64,000 nucleotides of DNA from Rhodocollybia butyracea (GCA_015501585.1 JADNRY010000089.1:155726-219725), one strand, 5' to 3'. Shown: positions 20,936 to 32,859, counted from the first letter of the stretch. Program-made: numbers and translations. Notes: generated from the letters alone by a model not told the origin.

Positions 20936-22510
20936 TCATAACAGCAAATCCGCTTCATCCTGTCCCAAATCCAATTTCTCCATCCCCGGCACTATTCCTG
21001 TACCCATTATGGGCTTGCGCACAGGTAACGGCGGTGGTACCGGTGACGGGACGGCTGGTAGAGGCGATTTCGTCGACATGCTTGTTGTCGGTGGAATCAA
21101 TGGTATGGGAGGTGCGGGTCCAGGGGTCCGCCGAAGACTTCCCATAGAGGGCACGCTTTTCAGACTCCCGTGTGAGGAAGGTGTACTAGCTGTACTCGGT
21201 CTTCGTTGAATATCCGCGGGTCTCTTTGCCCTTCCAATTCTTTCCAGTTCTTCTCTCCGCAGCTCGGCATCGATCCGCCACATTCCTCGCACGAATGCCT
21301 CTCGGTCAAGATAGCCGCCAGGAAGAGGATCTGATTCGAGCCTGGGGAAAATAAGCGGTTGGTCAAGAAGCAGAAGACATACTTACCAAATCGCGCGTAG
21401 TCTTTTTTTGCTTAGCTGTGACTTTGACCATATGACACGTACAATGGGACCAGGTAATTGGCTGAAATGATTTGCATCTCCCGACTTTTCGTTGCTATCG
21501 TCCGTTGTAATCAAGTCAATCGAGAGACCTCGCCATCCCTTGCGCGGTAAGGACGTAGCAGCAGAGGGTGAAAGGAGAGCAGGTTTGGAGGAGGAGTTGG
21601 ATGCAGAGCTCGCTATGAGGTTCAAATTGGCAAGATTTGCATCGAAGACGGCTTCATACCGTTTCCGTGCAAGGGAAGGGATAGGTGTTTTGCGGGCGAG
21701 AGCTGAGGTGATTGTACCCGTGGAAGTGGGAGAAGGGGCAGGAGAAGACGACGAGGAAGCGGAAATTTTCAGCGTGGGTGCTTTGAGGGATGGTTTAGGC
21801 GGAGGTGGTGGTTTGGGTTTATACTGCTGATAGGGTGGATAGCCATTATGTATTGATCCACTAGTTACAGAACTCGTATTACTGGTTAAGCTGAGGATCG
21901 AGGATCGATCTGAACTGGAAGAAGAAATTCTGTTGGTATCTGGTGGGGGTGGTGCTGGTCTTCGTGCGTTGGAAGCAGAAGCGGCCCTGGGAAGAGGCAC
22001 AGGCGGAGGGTTTTGTAATTTAGTCACAGATGTGGTTACAGCACTCTGAGGACGTGGCGGACTTGGCGGTAAACTCCTTTTCTGGTTCCAGTCCGTCGTT
22101 AAGCGAGCTACAGCGCCTGGACTACCAAACGAAGTAGTAGAGTTTAGGTCTTCATAGGACTCTGATTCAAGGGAAGCTGCGTCAAAATCTTTGTGTTCAT
22201 CTATGGATATCGATTCCGACGACAGCGAGACAGAATGGAACGACGAGACCGATGAAGCTGGTGCATGTTTTCTCGATGGCAATGGCGGGGCCAGCGAGGT
22301 AGGCGTCAATGTAGTCGGTACATTAACCCAGTCTTCTTCATGTTCTCCGTCGTCGTCTATAATCAACTTTGATCGTTTTTCGCTGTCCCAACCATTCTCC
22401 CAACTGCTTCCACTCGATGAACTGGCAGAGCTGTCTGTTCGAGATTGTGATTCGAAGGCTTTTATACGGGAAAGAACAGATGGTCTTTCCGGTAGAACCT
22501 CGTCTGGCAT
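20936..22510 (-). CDS. EH-domain protein, IRS4/TAX4-like
   Basis: A predicted 509-aa cytoplasmic adaptor. Exon 1 is 22510-21387 and exon 2 is 21341-20936; the GTAAGT-AG intron restores IWLESDPLPGGYLDREAFV across the junction. The first about 270 residues are disordered, with Ser-rich and Pro-rich stretches (KPKPPPPPKPSLKAP, RPAPPPPD) that could bind SH3 domains. The EH-like fold near residues 350-410 shows LPGPIVRVIWSKSQLSKKRLRAIW followed by LDREAFVRGMWRIDAELRR. That is the helix-loop-helix and terminal pattern of the EH domains in yeast Irs4/Tax4, which act in phosphoinositide control and autophagy. Function is inferred from that resemblance only. The start chosen is the Met of MPDEVLPERP; an in-frame Met 12 codons upstream is also possible. 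Confidence 0.75.
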
Positions 22511-23220
22511 GTCGAATCTAAAGTTAAGTGGTGTGTAAAAATGCAATTGCTGTCACCGGTGTCACAATATGCGTCGGCCCGCACCTCCGAATCGCATCCA
22601 CAAGGACAGCCCAAGACGTACATTGACATCAGATAGTACGACCATTCCGTTTGCATGAAGACGATATATGGTGAGAAGAGGGTTACCGGAGAAAGTGTCG
22701 CTTGAACGTGTTGCTGATATAAATCAGCTTGAAGGATAATCAAGAGTTTGAAAGTTACCGTCAGAGCGCTAGCGCTTTTTCGTGACAAAAATCCATGGTT
22801 GATCAATCAAACAGAAGTGGAACTTTCAACGGATTCATATATACAAAGTGTCCGACATGAAAGAAAAACTTGCCAGTTGCCAGCGCCCCACATCGGAGAA
22901 ATAGTCGGAGAGGTGGCTGAGAAATAGAGCTGATAAGGACAGGTTCCTTCAACCACATTCAGAGAGAAAAGGCCCCAAGGAGCGTGACGCGTTATAATGG
23001 TTCTCGAAGCTGGTCCTGCAGTGGAGCAAGTAATTACGTCAGGTGACCGCAGTTTCTACTATATCAACCGTGACATGATAATGATTGTCTTTTATTCCTG
23101 TCTTTTACAGCTACCACTGCTCAGCGTTGTTTTTTTTGTTTTCGATTCAGTTCCAAGATAACCTTGTGAGTGTCTTGATCTGTTGTTCACGCAAGGATTT
23201 AAAATTATGTTTCAGAGTCA
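22511..23220. promoter_or_regulatory. Divergent promoter region of EH-domain and F-box genes
   Basis: Intergenic, 0.7 kb. A short non-coding leader with an intron is possible before the F-box start (a GTGAGTG donor near 23166 and an AG just before the ATG at 23221). Otherwise nothing recognised. Confidence 0.4.
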
Positions 23221-25170
23221 ATGGCGACCATTCCGACCATTCGGTCACCGTTAGAGTTCTCAAAACCCCAGCTGAAGAAACTATGCTTGCAAGCCAGTCG
23301 TGGGCACCCTCGAGCATATGAAGTTCTCAGCCAAATCGACGATGAACTATCCGAATACAACTCCCAAATGTCTGCTCTAGATACTCAAATTGTGCTACTG
23401 ACATTCCAGCGTAACCAGCACAACAAGTACACGACAGTCTCTCCAGGTATAGAAACTGGTATCGCCTCTGAAATCTCTGCTCTCCAAATCCATATCGAAA
23501 TTCTTTCTTCGCATCGCGGGGTGTCGTATGAACACAAACGAATTATTTCTTCTTTCCTCTCTCCATTGAATCGACTTCTTCCCAATGAGATCTTGATCAA
23601 GATACTCGTACTTGCATGCGATGAGCATGACGTTGCACGCGACCTGGCGCCACTTGGGCTTGCCAGCATCTGCCACAGGTGGCGCGAAGTGGTCCTGACT
23701 AGCACCGAACTATGGTCTAGCTTCAAAATCACTGTATCCACCACATATCAGGTACCTATGCGATTCAATGACCCCATGCGAAGGGATGCACTTCTGGAGA
23801 TCGAACGATTAGAAATGCGTCTGGAGAAACGCATAAACGTCTATCTAGAAAGATCGGGAGGACATCTTCTCAACCTGCACGTCATCGATGACAACCTCAA
23901 AACACCAGATACCAAGATTCGACTGTGTGCTTTGTTAACAAAGCTCATACGGTGCAGTGAACGCTGGAGATGTCTGACCCTAGAGGCTAAATCGTTTACG
24001 ACGGCTGATTTAGCATGTCTATGTGACATACCCCTCCCGTCTCTTGAAACTTTAAAGTTAACCCTGAACAACAGTTCCTTAAATCGCTTGCCATTGTCGT
24101 GGCTTACTTTTACTTCGAACAACCTGCGCACAATCACCACGAACTTATGCCTACCTTTTAACAGCAGCAGTGGAACTTCATCCCATAGGTCTCTTTCTTC
24201 TCGAGAACAAATCACCCGTTTGACTTTTGGAGTTGAACCCAATGTCGCTGAATTAACTGATCCCGGAATACTGGGCTCGTTTCCCAATCTCCAACATCTT
24301 GGACTAACATGTACATCACGCAGAACTGGAGTTATTCACGCTGCAGTTGGCAGTGTGCGTAACTACTCCGTTTCCTCTTTAGAGATAAACCTATGGACTT
24401 TGGGGGATCACTCCATACCTCACCAGCCCGATCTGCTTGACATTGCGATGGACACTTTTACAGCGCCCAATCTCTCCAAATTAACTGTCAAAGCTGTAGA
24501 GCCTAGAATAAACTTTACGGATTTGGGTTTGCCTTTCCACTACTCCTTCTGCCACATCCGTGACTTTATTCATCGCTCTGAGTGCGCTTTGACAGCGCTG
24601 GAACTTGTGGGTCTGAGTGTATCGGACCAGTGTGTCGTAGATTTGCTACAGCATCTCCATTCGCTTGTCGAACTGAGACTGGAAGATCCAGTCGAGAACC
24701 ACGGGCCCGTCGTTGCGCATCCAATAACTGAACGCCTACTTGTAAGTCTCCACGCTCGGCACCCACGTTCTCTCTCCCCCGGTGAACTCCTGGTTCCTCA
24801 ACTCAAGTCGCTGACTCTATGTTCTAAACGAACCCACGCCTTCGCTTCTGGCATTCCACTGTTTGTCACCACTGTATTATCGCGATGGAAGTTGGGTGCG
24901 GTACGCCCAAATGTATCCTGTTTGCGCTTCGTTCAGCTACAACTAGGAAATCCAAAGTGGAACGATCCATCATTAGTGATCTTAAAGGAACCAGATATGC
25001 GCGTGGAGATTTTGGATGTCCAGCCCAAGGAATGCTGTTATCTGCGAATCTCCCACCGGGACCAAGTGATTCCCAGAGAGACGTTCGTTGACAATGTCCT
25101 CTATCGTTGGAAGAACTTTGATTTTGGAATTTTGTACGGTGGAGCACTTAGCCGAAATGAAGAATTGTAA
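23221..25170 (+). CDS. F-box protein with LRR-like C-terminus
   Basis: A single-exon 649-aa protein of the large Agaricomycete F-box family, probable substrate adaptors of SCF ubiquitin ligases. The N-terminus is a coiled region. The F-box (about residues 112-165) reads SPLNRLLPNEILIKILVLAC, then LASICHRWREVVLTSTELWSSF. The rest alternates Leu-rich segments such as LPSLETLKLTL and FPNLQHLGLTC, and ends with a conserved-looking DNVLYRWKNFDFG. Substrate unknown. The related but frameshifted gene at 43433-45044 shares the domain order. The start lies directly after a possible 5' UTR intron acceptor. Confidence 0.85.
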   Translation: MATIPTIRSPLEFSKPQLKKLCLQASRGHPRAYEVLSQIDDELSEYNSQMSALDTQIVLLTFQRNQHNKYTTVSPGIETGIASEISALQIHIEILSSHRGVSYEHKRIISSFLSPLNRLLPNEILIKILVLACDEHDVARDLAPLGLASICHRWREVVLTSTELWSSFKITVSTTYQVPMRFNDPMRRDALLEIERLEMRLEKRINVYLERSGGHLLNLHVIDDNLKTPDTKIRLCALLTKLIRCSERWRCLTLEAKSFTTADLACLCDIPLPSLETLKLTLNNSSLNRLPLSWLTFTSNNLRTITTNLCLPFNSSSGTSSHRSLSSREQITRLTFGVEPNVAELTDPGILGSFPNLQHLGLTCTSRRTGVIHAAVGSVRNYSVSSLEINLWTLGDHSIPHQPDLLDIAMDTFTAPNLSKLTVKAVEPRINFTDLGLPFHYSFCHIRDFIHRSECALTALELVGLSVSDQCVVDLLQHLHSLVELRLEDPVENHGPVVAHPITERLLVSLHARHPRSLSPGELLVPQLKSLTLCSKRTHAFASGIPLFVTTVLSRWKLGAVRPNVSCLRFVQLQLGNPKWNDPSLVILKEPDMRVEILDVQPKECCYLRISHRDQVIPRETFVDNVLYRWKNFDFGILYGGALSRNEEL

Positions 25171-26630
25171 TCTGTGGTATTTGTCTTTGTACTTGTAAAC
25201 CATCTACCATCATCTATCCCCGACTCTGACCGAAGGGAAGAGAGGGTCTTGTGAACCTCGTTTCTTATCTGATCCTTCAGATTTCTGCTATGACGCAATA
25301 CTTCGCCACACTGATTGAATGATGCTCTTTGGCGATAACGTTTTCACAGGTTTCGACCACTACAACTCTATCGCCATACGTATCATCATATCCACTTCTG
25401 CCGCCGTATCTTGTTTCTAGGACCACTTTTACCATTACACTTCCGCTGCCACATCTTGTTTCTAGGACCACTTTTACTGTTACCTCTGCCACCATATCTT
25501 GTTTCTAGGATCACTTTTGCTGTTATGAATGCTATGTATACAGTACAGTATGAGAGATTTTTCTCAGTGAAAAGACGATCCTGGGCCATCATACCAATGC
25601 TGTTGAATTCGCTTCCTTTTTCTATGTTTACAGTGCTTCCTCAGATGATTGGGAAGAGGTTTAAAACTCGGAAGGCTGCTATATGTTTGATATGCTTGCA
25701 AATGTGGTGAATTTGTTGATATTGAAGATGATAATATGTTTGAGCATGTTGGCCCAGGCTATAGGCAAGTATTCGGCTCCGCATTGGCTTCTGAGATGAT
25801 GCAAGTTGATTCAGAATTCTGGTGGAGTTGATCATGTACTTCTTCGGAAGAGTGTTTTGAAAAAGGTTGAAGGTGTGTTTCATTGCACAGATGAGGATGA
25901 TGTATCACAGATGGTGAATGTGTTACTCCACTTGTAGCTTGAAGACATTTCTGTTGATCAACCCAAACTCATCTGTACATCGTGTAAGTGTTCAAGTTCT
26001 TTTGACCTACCGCGATAACTGTAAATCAAGGTGGACATAAACACGTCAAGCTATTCACCTCTGACAAAATTCAAACTGTAGTTTCATTCCTCAATCATTA
26101 ATGTAGTACCATTTTTTGTAATGATAACCAACGCTTTCGCCTCTACATTGAAAAACTAATAATACAATAACACCATAACATATATGAGCACATGAAATAA
26201 TTAGCTTATGAAAACACTGGTACAAAACACCAACACTTCACGCGCACGCCCAACTGCTACCGACCACTTACTTACAGCAAAGAAAGCAGTCCATCATTCA
26301 ACCACAACACTGAGCATTATCCTCCACTTCTACAACTAATAACCAAAGGAGAAAGTCTGGTTCGGACCCGATCTCAGAGTCGGGGACTTGCCGTGCTTCA
26401 CACGGCGTTACAGATTGTATTATTTAACTGTATCAAGATGTATAAATGAACGATTAGCAGGGATAACTTACAGAAAGCAGCTTTTCTGTCGTGAGCATTG
26501 ACGCTGCCATCCGGATGAAGGTCCGAACATGGTCCGACCGGTAACAAACAATCACATGTGATCCTGAAAGCGCCCATGGCTTTAAACGATTCCTGGTTTC
26601 CTCCTCTCCCATTCTACCCGTTCTCTTACA
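25171..26630. other. Intergenic, contains a tandem repeat; no gene
   Basis: About 1.45 kb. Apart from the tandem repeat (25400-25525) it has only short open frames. Stop-rich and AT-rich after 25.9 kb. It includes the presumed promoter of the acyl-CoA dehydrogenase gene just before 26631. Confidence 0.5.
25400..25525. repeat. Tandem repeat, about 40-48 nt unit, about three copies
   Basis: The core ATCTTGTTTCTAGGACCACT recurs three times (near 25406, 25456 and 25496) with intervening pyrimidine-rich spacers containing GCCACC. The last copy has GGATCACT. Read on the minus strand it encodes repeated VLETRYGG-like peptide, but no gene context supports translation. Confidence 0.7.
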
Positions 26631-28313
26631 ATGTTTAGAAACTCAATCACCCGCTCACTTGCCCCAAGTACTCGGTCTCTTCGAGCTCAAGCCCAATGGT
26701 CGATAGTTCGGTAAGCAAAGGTTCCTAACTCCTCCTGGGTCCAATCTCATTCCACCCAGGCCATTCTCCGCGTCGACATCTCGCTTGAACTCAGACTACA
26801 GTGAGTCCGGGTTCAAGCCTCTGGATATGTTTACGGAGGAGGAAGAGATGATTCGAGAGACTGGTGCGCGTTATAACAACAATTCGAGTTGAATTAGCAC
26901 TTATCCAGCTCCATAATAGTCCAACGATTCGCCAACGAAGTGATCCAACCCAAAGTCCGCGAAATGGACGAGAATGAGCAGATGGATCCGGTGATCATAA
27001 AGGGACTTTTTGAGCAAGGGGTACGTATTCCTCCTACCTATCTTTATTGATATCAACTTCTAAGCTACTATCAGCTGATGGGCATCGAAACTTCCGCTGC
27101 GCATGGCGGCTCCGAATCCTCTTTCACCTCTGCCATAATCGCAATCGAAGAACTCGCAAAAGTCGACCCCTCCGTCTCTGTCCTCTGTGATGTCCACAAT
27201 ACGCTCGTAAATACTGTTCTGCGAAAGTACGCGACTGAAGCGCAGAAAGCAAAGTGGTTGCCATTGCTGGCTACGGAACAGGCAAGTGCTTACATTAATC
27301 AATGCTGGTTGTCCCATACTGATGATTGCAACAGCTCGGGTCCTTTTGTCTATCAGAACCCGCTTCGGGCTCAGATGCATTTGCATTGCAGACGAGGGCC
27401 AAAAAGGTTGGAGACGATTGGGTATTGAACGGGACAAAGATGTGGATTACCAATTCGTACGAGGCTGATATATTTTTGATCTTTGCTAATGTGCGTTGTC
27501 TCTCGCATCCCACATTATCGTTCTGCTTGCGTGCTAACTTGCGCGTTGTTGTCCAGGTCGACCCATCCAAAGGTTACAAAGGCATAACTTGCTTCCTTGC
27601 TACTAAAGATATGGGCATCCAAATCGCTAAGAAAGAACAGAAACTGGGCATCAGAGCGTCCTCGACTTGTACCCTTAATTTTGACGATCTCAAGGTAATT
27701 ACTGTGTTCTTGCTTTTCTATCCTACCTCTTCGCTTTAATTTGTTATGACATGTGTTTCAGATTCCTTCGGAGAATGTAATTGGCGGAGAGGGTAAAGGC
27801 TACAAGATTGCTATTGAAATACTGAATGAAGGTACGTCACCTTCATTCACTCTCTTCCATTGACCATTCCTAACAAGGTCCCTAGGACGAATCGGTATCG
27901 CTGCCCAAATGCTTGGCCTCGCCCGTGGTGCTTTTTCCCTCTCTGTCCCCTACACCTATACCCGTTCCCAATTCTCCCAACCCGTGGGCACATTCCAATC
28001 AATGGCCCATTCCTTCGCTTCAGCCGCAACCCGTATCGAAACAGCCAAACTTCTAACGTACAATGCAGCGCGCCGGAAAGAACATGGTCTCCCATTTGTC
28101 AAAGAAGCCGCGATGGCGAAATGGTGGTCGAGCAAGGTCGCGCAGGAGGTTAGTGGGGATGCGATCGAGTGGATGGGGGGAGTGGGCTTTACGAGGGAGA
28201 CGGGAGCAGAGAAGTATTGGAGGGATTCGAAAATTGGGGCGATTTATGAAGGGACTAGCAATATACAGCTACAAACGATTGCGAAGTTTATAAAGGAGGA
28301 GTATGGGTCGTAA
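26631..28313 (+). CDS. Short/branched-chain acyl-CoA dehydrogenase, mitochondrial
   Basis: FAD enzyme that oxidises short or branched acyl-CoA (2-methylbutyryl/isobutyryl type) in valine, isoleucine and fatty acid breakdown. Exons are 26631-26710, 26760-26863, 26920-27020, 27075-27281, 27335-27490, 27557-27694, 27762-27831 and 27886-28313 (427 aa). An Arg/Ser-rich presequence precedes [36 protein letters not shown] and WITNSYEAD form the FAD/substrate region. The C-terminal domain carries the base-bearing [18 protein letters not shown]; the Glu in YEGTSNIQ is the expected catalytic base. Intron 4 uses a GC donor (GCAAGT, 27282), and reading LLATEQ to LGSFCLSEP depends on it. The frame is intact throughout. 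Substrate range between SBCAD and isobutyryl-CoA type cannot be decided by eye. Confidence 0.93.
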
Positions 28314-29254
28314 GTAGGTGTATCAGAGGAATAAACCTTGCAAGCCAGTTTGGATAACTTCGTTGTCCATAATGTATCGCTCTCTCTCCTTAGCTTCAAT
28401 TTCTCCTTCTCGCCAATATTCTCGTGTCGTTTATCTACATTCACGCAATCTGCGTCAGAAAATGCAATTCGAAACTGGTAACCTGGACAGAGACAACGAT
28501 TTGACACCGCTCTGACTTGTGAATGCATGGGGAGTTCCGTTTACACCTGGCCTGGATTTTCGATAATAGTTAGTAGCACTTTATTTTACAGCTGCTGGCA
28601 CTTCTAGTTGAGCGCTATATTGAATCTCTTGTGAAAGGAAACAATTCTCGATGCTTACCCCTAAGTTTTTTGCTTTACAGAAGTGAATGTAGAGGCATGG
28701 CTCTTCCTTCTTCTAAGCCTTTCGAGTCTACAGTCTTCTTAGTTATAGATTAGTTAGAAGGTGCAACCTCACTACCGTCGTTCTTACCCGATGGAACTTG
28801 ATAGCCCAAAGCGCAAGTGGGCAGGACATTTCGCTCTGTCCTTGACCAAATTTTGTGCTTATACTCCACGTAAATTTGCACCTAGGTAAGAACTTATTAT
28901 AGGCTGGGTTGTCGACATTGGTTTCAACTTTCCTCATCTAAAAACCATAAGCCCTGGAGGTCAATGTTTTCTCATTCAAGGCCGTCGCGACCGCAAAATT
29001 ACCAAGTATCATACCGATGCCAAATGCAGAGAAGAGCCGGTCTACGTATCGCGAAAGCACATATTTCGATCAAGTATTATCTTGACGTAGAGTTCCAATA
29101 ACCAACGCCATTTACCCATACCAGCACTTGTTATTTAATTAATAGTTCGATCGATGCATAAACTCGGACAGAGGCAGAGCTAAAAAGCGTGCTCAACACA
29201 GTCAAACCAGAGGTCATTTATTTCTGTTCATCAAACTTATCTTTTCAAAGTGCT
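28314..29254. other. Intergenic, nothing recognised
   Basis: About 0.9 kb between convergent genes. Short motif-free ORFs only. Confidence 0.5.
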
Positions 29255-30163
29255 TCAATAAACCCATGGTATAAAGAGTTTAGTGGTGTGCGACGCCCAT
29301 TGAGTCCATTGGTCGCCAAACTCTTTCCGCAGGAGGTCATCTTCTTTATACATTCGATGAACTCCACCGAGAACTAAACACCGAGAAATATATGAATATA
29401 TGAATATATGCAGCATCCCAAATTGACACACACACCTGTGGTTGCCATCCACATAATACAGGCATAAAGAAGCGCCTTTCCTCCCCAGTAATTAAGAATT
29501 TCACTTTGCCTTGTCACAGAGCTCGGCCCAATTTGCCAGATTAAAAACCCAGCATAGATAAGGAGTCCACCAGAGTACGAAGGATGCCTGATCATATCGC
29601 CATGTCAGAATCCCCCAGATTGGATAACTTCAAGCGTAGAGTTACTTACCTTACAACAGAATACGGACCGCTGGTGACCAGTTTATGGTCCTTCTGTATG
29701 AAAACTTCAAAGGAAAACATTCTTCCGAGTGTTCTAAAACAAAACAATCTCAAAGCTGCCCCTGCTATGACCAGTCCTACGCCCACGAAGAACCATGGGT
29801 CCAGCTCTCCAAGCTTGCTATAGTCTCTGGACGGGACCAGATGTTTCAATATCCCAGAAGGATACCTCCAAGATGATAAACTCTTCGCTAGAATGCCTGC
29901 TATCTCTGCTCCTCCAACAAGCCAGCCTATGGCCTATCGCAGTGATGAGAATACCAAGATCATTGACAAGGAGAAAACGTCACCGTCACTTTTTGGCCCG
30001 TGGTTATAAAAGTCAAGCTCCGAAACAAAGTCTTTTCCACGAATCCAGCGCTATAATCGCGCCGTGGGGTCGTTAGTAGACCATTAGGGGGGGTCCATGC
30101 CTTGTGCTGTAGTACAACCGCCGAGAAGATTAGAGGGATAGAGATCAAACCGGATGTAGCCAT
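29255..30163 (-). CDS. Isoprenylcysteine carboxyl methyltransferase-like membrane protein (Ste14 family)
   Basis: Probable SAM-dependent methyltransferase of the ER membrane. In Ste14 proteins this methylates the prenylated C-terminal cysteine of Ras-like proteins and pheromones. Minus-strand exons: 30163 to 29990 or 29984, 29933-29650, 29587-29436 and 29373-29255 (242 or 244 aa; two in-frame GTGACG donors 6 nt apart cannot be separated). It shows several hydrophobic segments, the SAM-site words PYSVVRHPSYSGGLLIYAG and, near the end, KEDDLLRKEFGDQW, both diagnostic of the family. The last residues are PWVY. Agaricomycetes often carry several such paralogues, so this need not be the mating-pheromone enzyme. 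It lies beside, and divergent from, an alpha/beta hydrolase gene. Confidence 0.85.
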
Positions 30164-31218
30164 GATCCTGGGGGATCAAGCAAAGCTGACCTCTCAGGCT
30201 ATCGAAGGAGGATTTATATAAGTTCACACCGCGGCTATAGATGCGAGGTATACAGATATGAAACGAGGGTGAGCAACTTCCTTCTTAGTATGAGGTAGAA
30301 GAAAGCGAGCGTTTTCCGCTCTCGGTCCCAGAACTTGCCTAAATTGAAGCACGCCTCAGAAAAGATCATGTCAATTCCCTAGAGAAGCTTTAAGTAGGCC
30401 TAGTCCAGGACAATCCGTATGCGGAGAGGCTATAGGGCGGACAGGTAGCCACCATGATATTCGGTAGGTGACTCGGACAAGCTAGCCTACGCGGTTTGTG
30501 CCTGTGGGATGATTAAGTCAATATAAGACACCTAGGTTGGTGATAGGACTCCCGCATCTTGCTGGTCGAGTCAACCTGTTCTTGCTGAGCCATCGTGGAT
30601 AATCCGAGGGCGAAGGATCAGGCGAGGACTGACTAGACCGATCATGATGAACCAAGAGTCAAATTTGGGTGTTTATATATTTCGAGTAGCCGCATCTGAC
30701 ATCAGATTCAGGTTGAAGAAAGCAAAGAAAAGCAGATTGCGCTCCATCTTTCAATCATGAACTAGGGTGAGCCTATCATTAGCCGACTGTACCCAACCAT
30801 AGTCGACTCCCGTAAAGAAAATAGTATACAACTTGGTCTACAAGGCCAATGCAGGGATTGCAGCAAGGCAAGGTACATAAGTACAATTGCAAGGCTAGTT
30901 GTTACAACTACCTAGCTAGTACTCAAAGGTGCACATTCTGCCCTAACAAAAAAGAGGGAGGGAGCTAGGGCCAAGCTCGGGCAAAATGCGACTCCCTGTA
31001 CAGGTGTAACTGTACTGTGGCCACGGAGGCTCTTGCAAGATCCTGGGCGGGTTCCCATGCTCTCCTCTGTTCCTGACAGGCAGGCACTGTAAACTTAGGC
31101 GTATCGTTGGTCGACCGGCTTCTTTGTATGCCGCCGCGAAATTCAAACCTTCTCCCCTACTTGACAAAGGAACTTCCCTCAGCTTCAAATCCCACCAAAC
31201 TTCTATTTCTCAACCGGT
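30164..31218. promoter_or_regulatory. Divergent intergenic region, no gene seen
   Basis: About 1.05 kb between divergent ICMT-like and hydrolase genes, so both promoters must lie here. No coding signal; the minus ORF at 30943-31188 has no motif. Confidence 0.45.
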
Positions 31219-32387
31219 ATGCAGCCCCCGAATGCTATTCGTGAAGCAATTGCACAGAATGGTACCACCTTGTCGCATGATACGGCTCAGGTAAGTAGTC
31301 CTTTTCTCGACATAAACATTAACAAAGACGACTAGGTGTTTCGTCAACTTTATGCACAACACCACCAAGAATCTGGAGCAAGTAAATACTATGCTATCCT
31401 CAGGAATAACATATCATATGGTCCACATGAACGCAATGTTCTTGATGTTTATGTACCTCAGGACACTTCGACACACCCCCGGTGTGTGATGAGTTTCGTA
31501 CCAGGAGGAGGTTGTTTAGTCTCCTCTGAGATTCATATACACTGACCGGTGCCACATATTATCCATGTTTAGGGCTTGTTACTGGAGATAAAGACTTGTA
31601 CGCGAACATTGGTACGTACGCATTGAGGACAAAAGCCATATCGTAACCCGTTTCTTTACCTCTCCCACAGGCAACTATTTTGCTTCTCATGGAATGGTAG
31701 TGGTGATCATCAACTACCGTCTCGTGCCCAGCGTCACCTATCCCGGTGGAAGCGAGGACATCCAAACTACCCGAGAGTGGATTTACAACAATATTCACAA
31801 ACCGGAATACGGGAATGGGGATCCGGAGAAAGTTGTTTTTATTGGGCACAGTGCAGGAGGAATGCACCTCGCGACGAACATCTACTATGCCGCAGGCGAT
31901 GCCTTGACCCCGCTGGTGCCACCACTTGCGGGAGTCGTGTACATCTCCGTTCCATTCTCATATGATACGTCCCCGAAGAACAGAAAGGGAGCCGTAAGAG
32001 CTTATTATGAGACAGAGGATGACAAAAGGATACATTCTCTTGCGCCTATTGGCTTGATAGAGGCTTCGCCGTCTGAGTCGTCAGTTTTGGATCCAAAGAA
32101 ACTTCCTTGCCTGTTCGTTGCGGTGCAGTATGACCCGTACGTTGATCATATTTTCAATTTTGCTGGGTACATCCAAAACGAACGTATTTTTCCACAGAGA
32201 ATCGATTCAAGACGCAGTATTCCAGTTCGTTGATAGCTATCGCGCAAGAAGCCCGCGTGGAATTTTACCCGAATTAGCAATTATTCCTGAGCACAATCAC
32301 ATCTCGAACGTTAGTTCAATCGGTACAGAAGACGATGTGCAAGGGAGGCTTTTACGGGAGTTTATCTTAAAAGTGTGTTTGAAGTAA
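31219..32387 (+). CDS. Alpha/beta-hydrolase (esterase/kynurenine formamidase-like)
   Basis: A predicted 313-aa serine hydrolase. Exons are 31219-31290, 31336-31510, 31573-31611, 31671-32136 and 32198-32387, all GT-AG. The oxyanion loop reads SFVPGGGLVTGDKD. The usual HGGG has become PGGG. The nucleophile elbow is FIGHSAGGMHLATN (GHSAG, Ser nucleophile). The acid is probably the Asp in VAVQYDP and the base the His in IPEHNHIS. NYRLVPSVTYPGGSEDIQTTREWIYNNI is the typical stretch between strands beta-4 and alpha-B in the BD-FAE/HSL-like group. No leader, so likely cytosolic. The substrate is unknown. The neighbouring ICMT-like gene invites a prenylcysteine methylesterase guess, but the sequence does not prove it. 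Confidence 0.82.
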
Positions 32388-32859
32388 CTTTTGATATTTT
32401 TAATCAGGACGACAGGGGCATGACCTGCAGCTGTGGGGACGAATTAAGTGTCCGTTGCAAGTCCGTAGAGGCTGCCAACAACTTTGGCGCAGGATCGGGG
32501 CCAGTTTTGAGCGCTAGGCCTCGGATCTGAGTCGAACGTGACAAAGAGGGGCCTACAGTTTTATCCAACTTTCAAACAGTTATCCGTCAATTTTGTACGG
32601 CTGCTGGAGAATTCGGATGTAACCACAACGAACGAATCCAGCAACTGAGCACCCGGTTAGACTATTCTTGGACAAGGAGCATTGTGGCAAATTCAGGCCT
32701 AGAAAGGATTCCGTCGGGTCCCCGACCTGTTGAAAACTAAGAAAGTGTGATAATGGTGGCAGCAGAAAGGCTTTATTGAAGAACGCTGATCATTCTGTAC
32801 GTGTCTTCAAACTCTATATTGAAACGCTGGAGATAGTGTTGATATCATACGTATCAGGA
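32388..32859. other. Intergenic between convergent hydrolase and P450
   Basis: About 0.47 kb, no coding signal; presumably two 3' ends. Confidence 0.5.

Noticed and set aside
21492..21830. Plus-strand ORF opposite the EH-domain gene
   Set aside because: Antisense of the low-complexity Ser/Pro-rich exon; composition explains the open frame.
26341..26410. Stem-rich GGTTCGGACCC...GGGGACTTGCC stretch reminiscent of a tRNA
   Set aside because: No acceptor stem or anticodon arm of correct spacing could be drawn.
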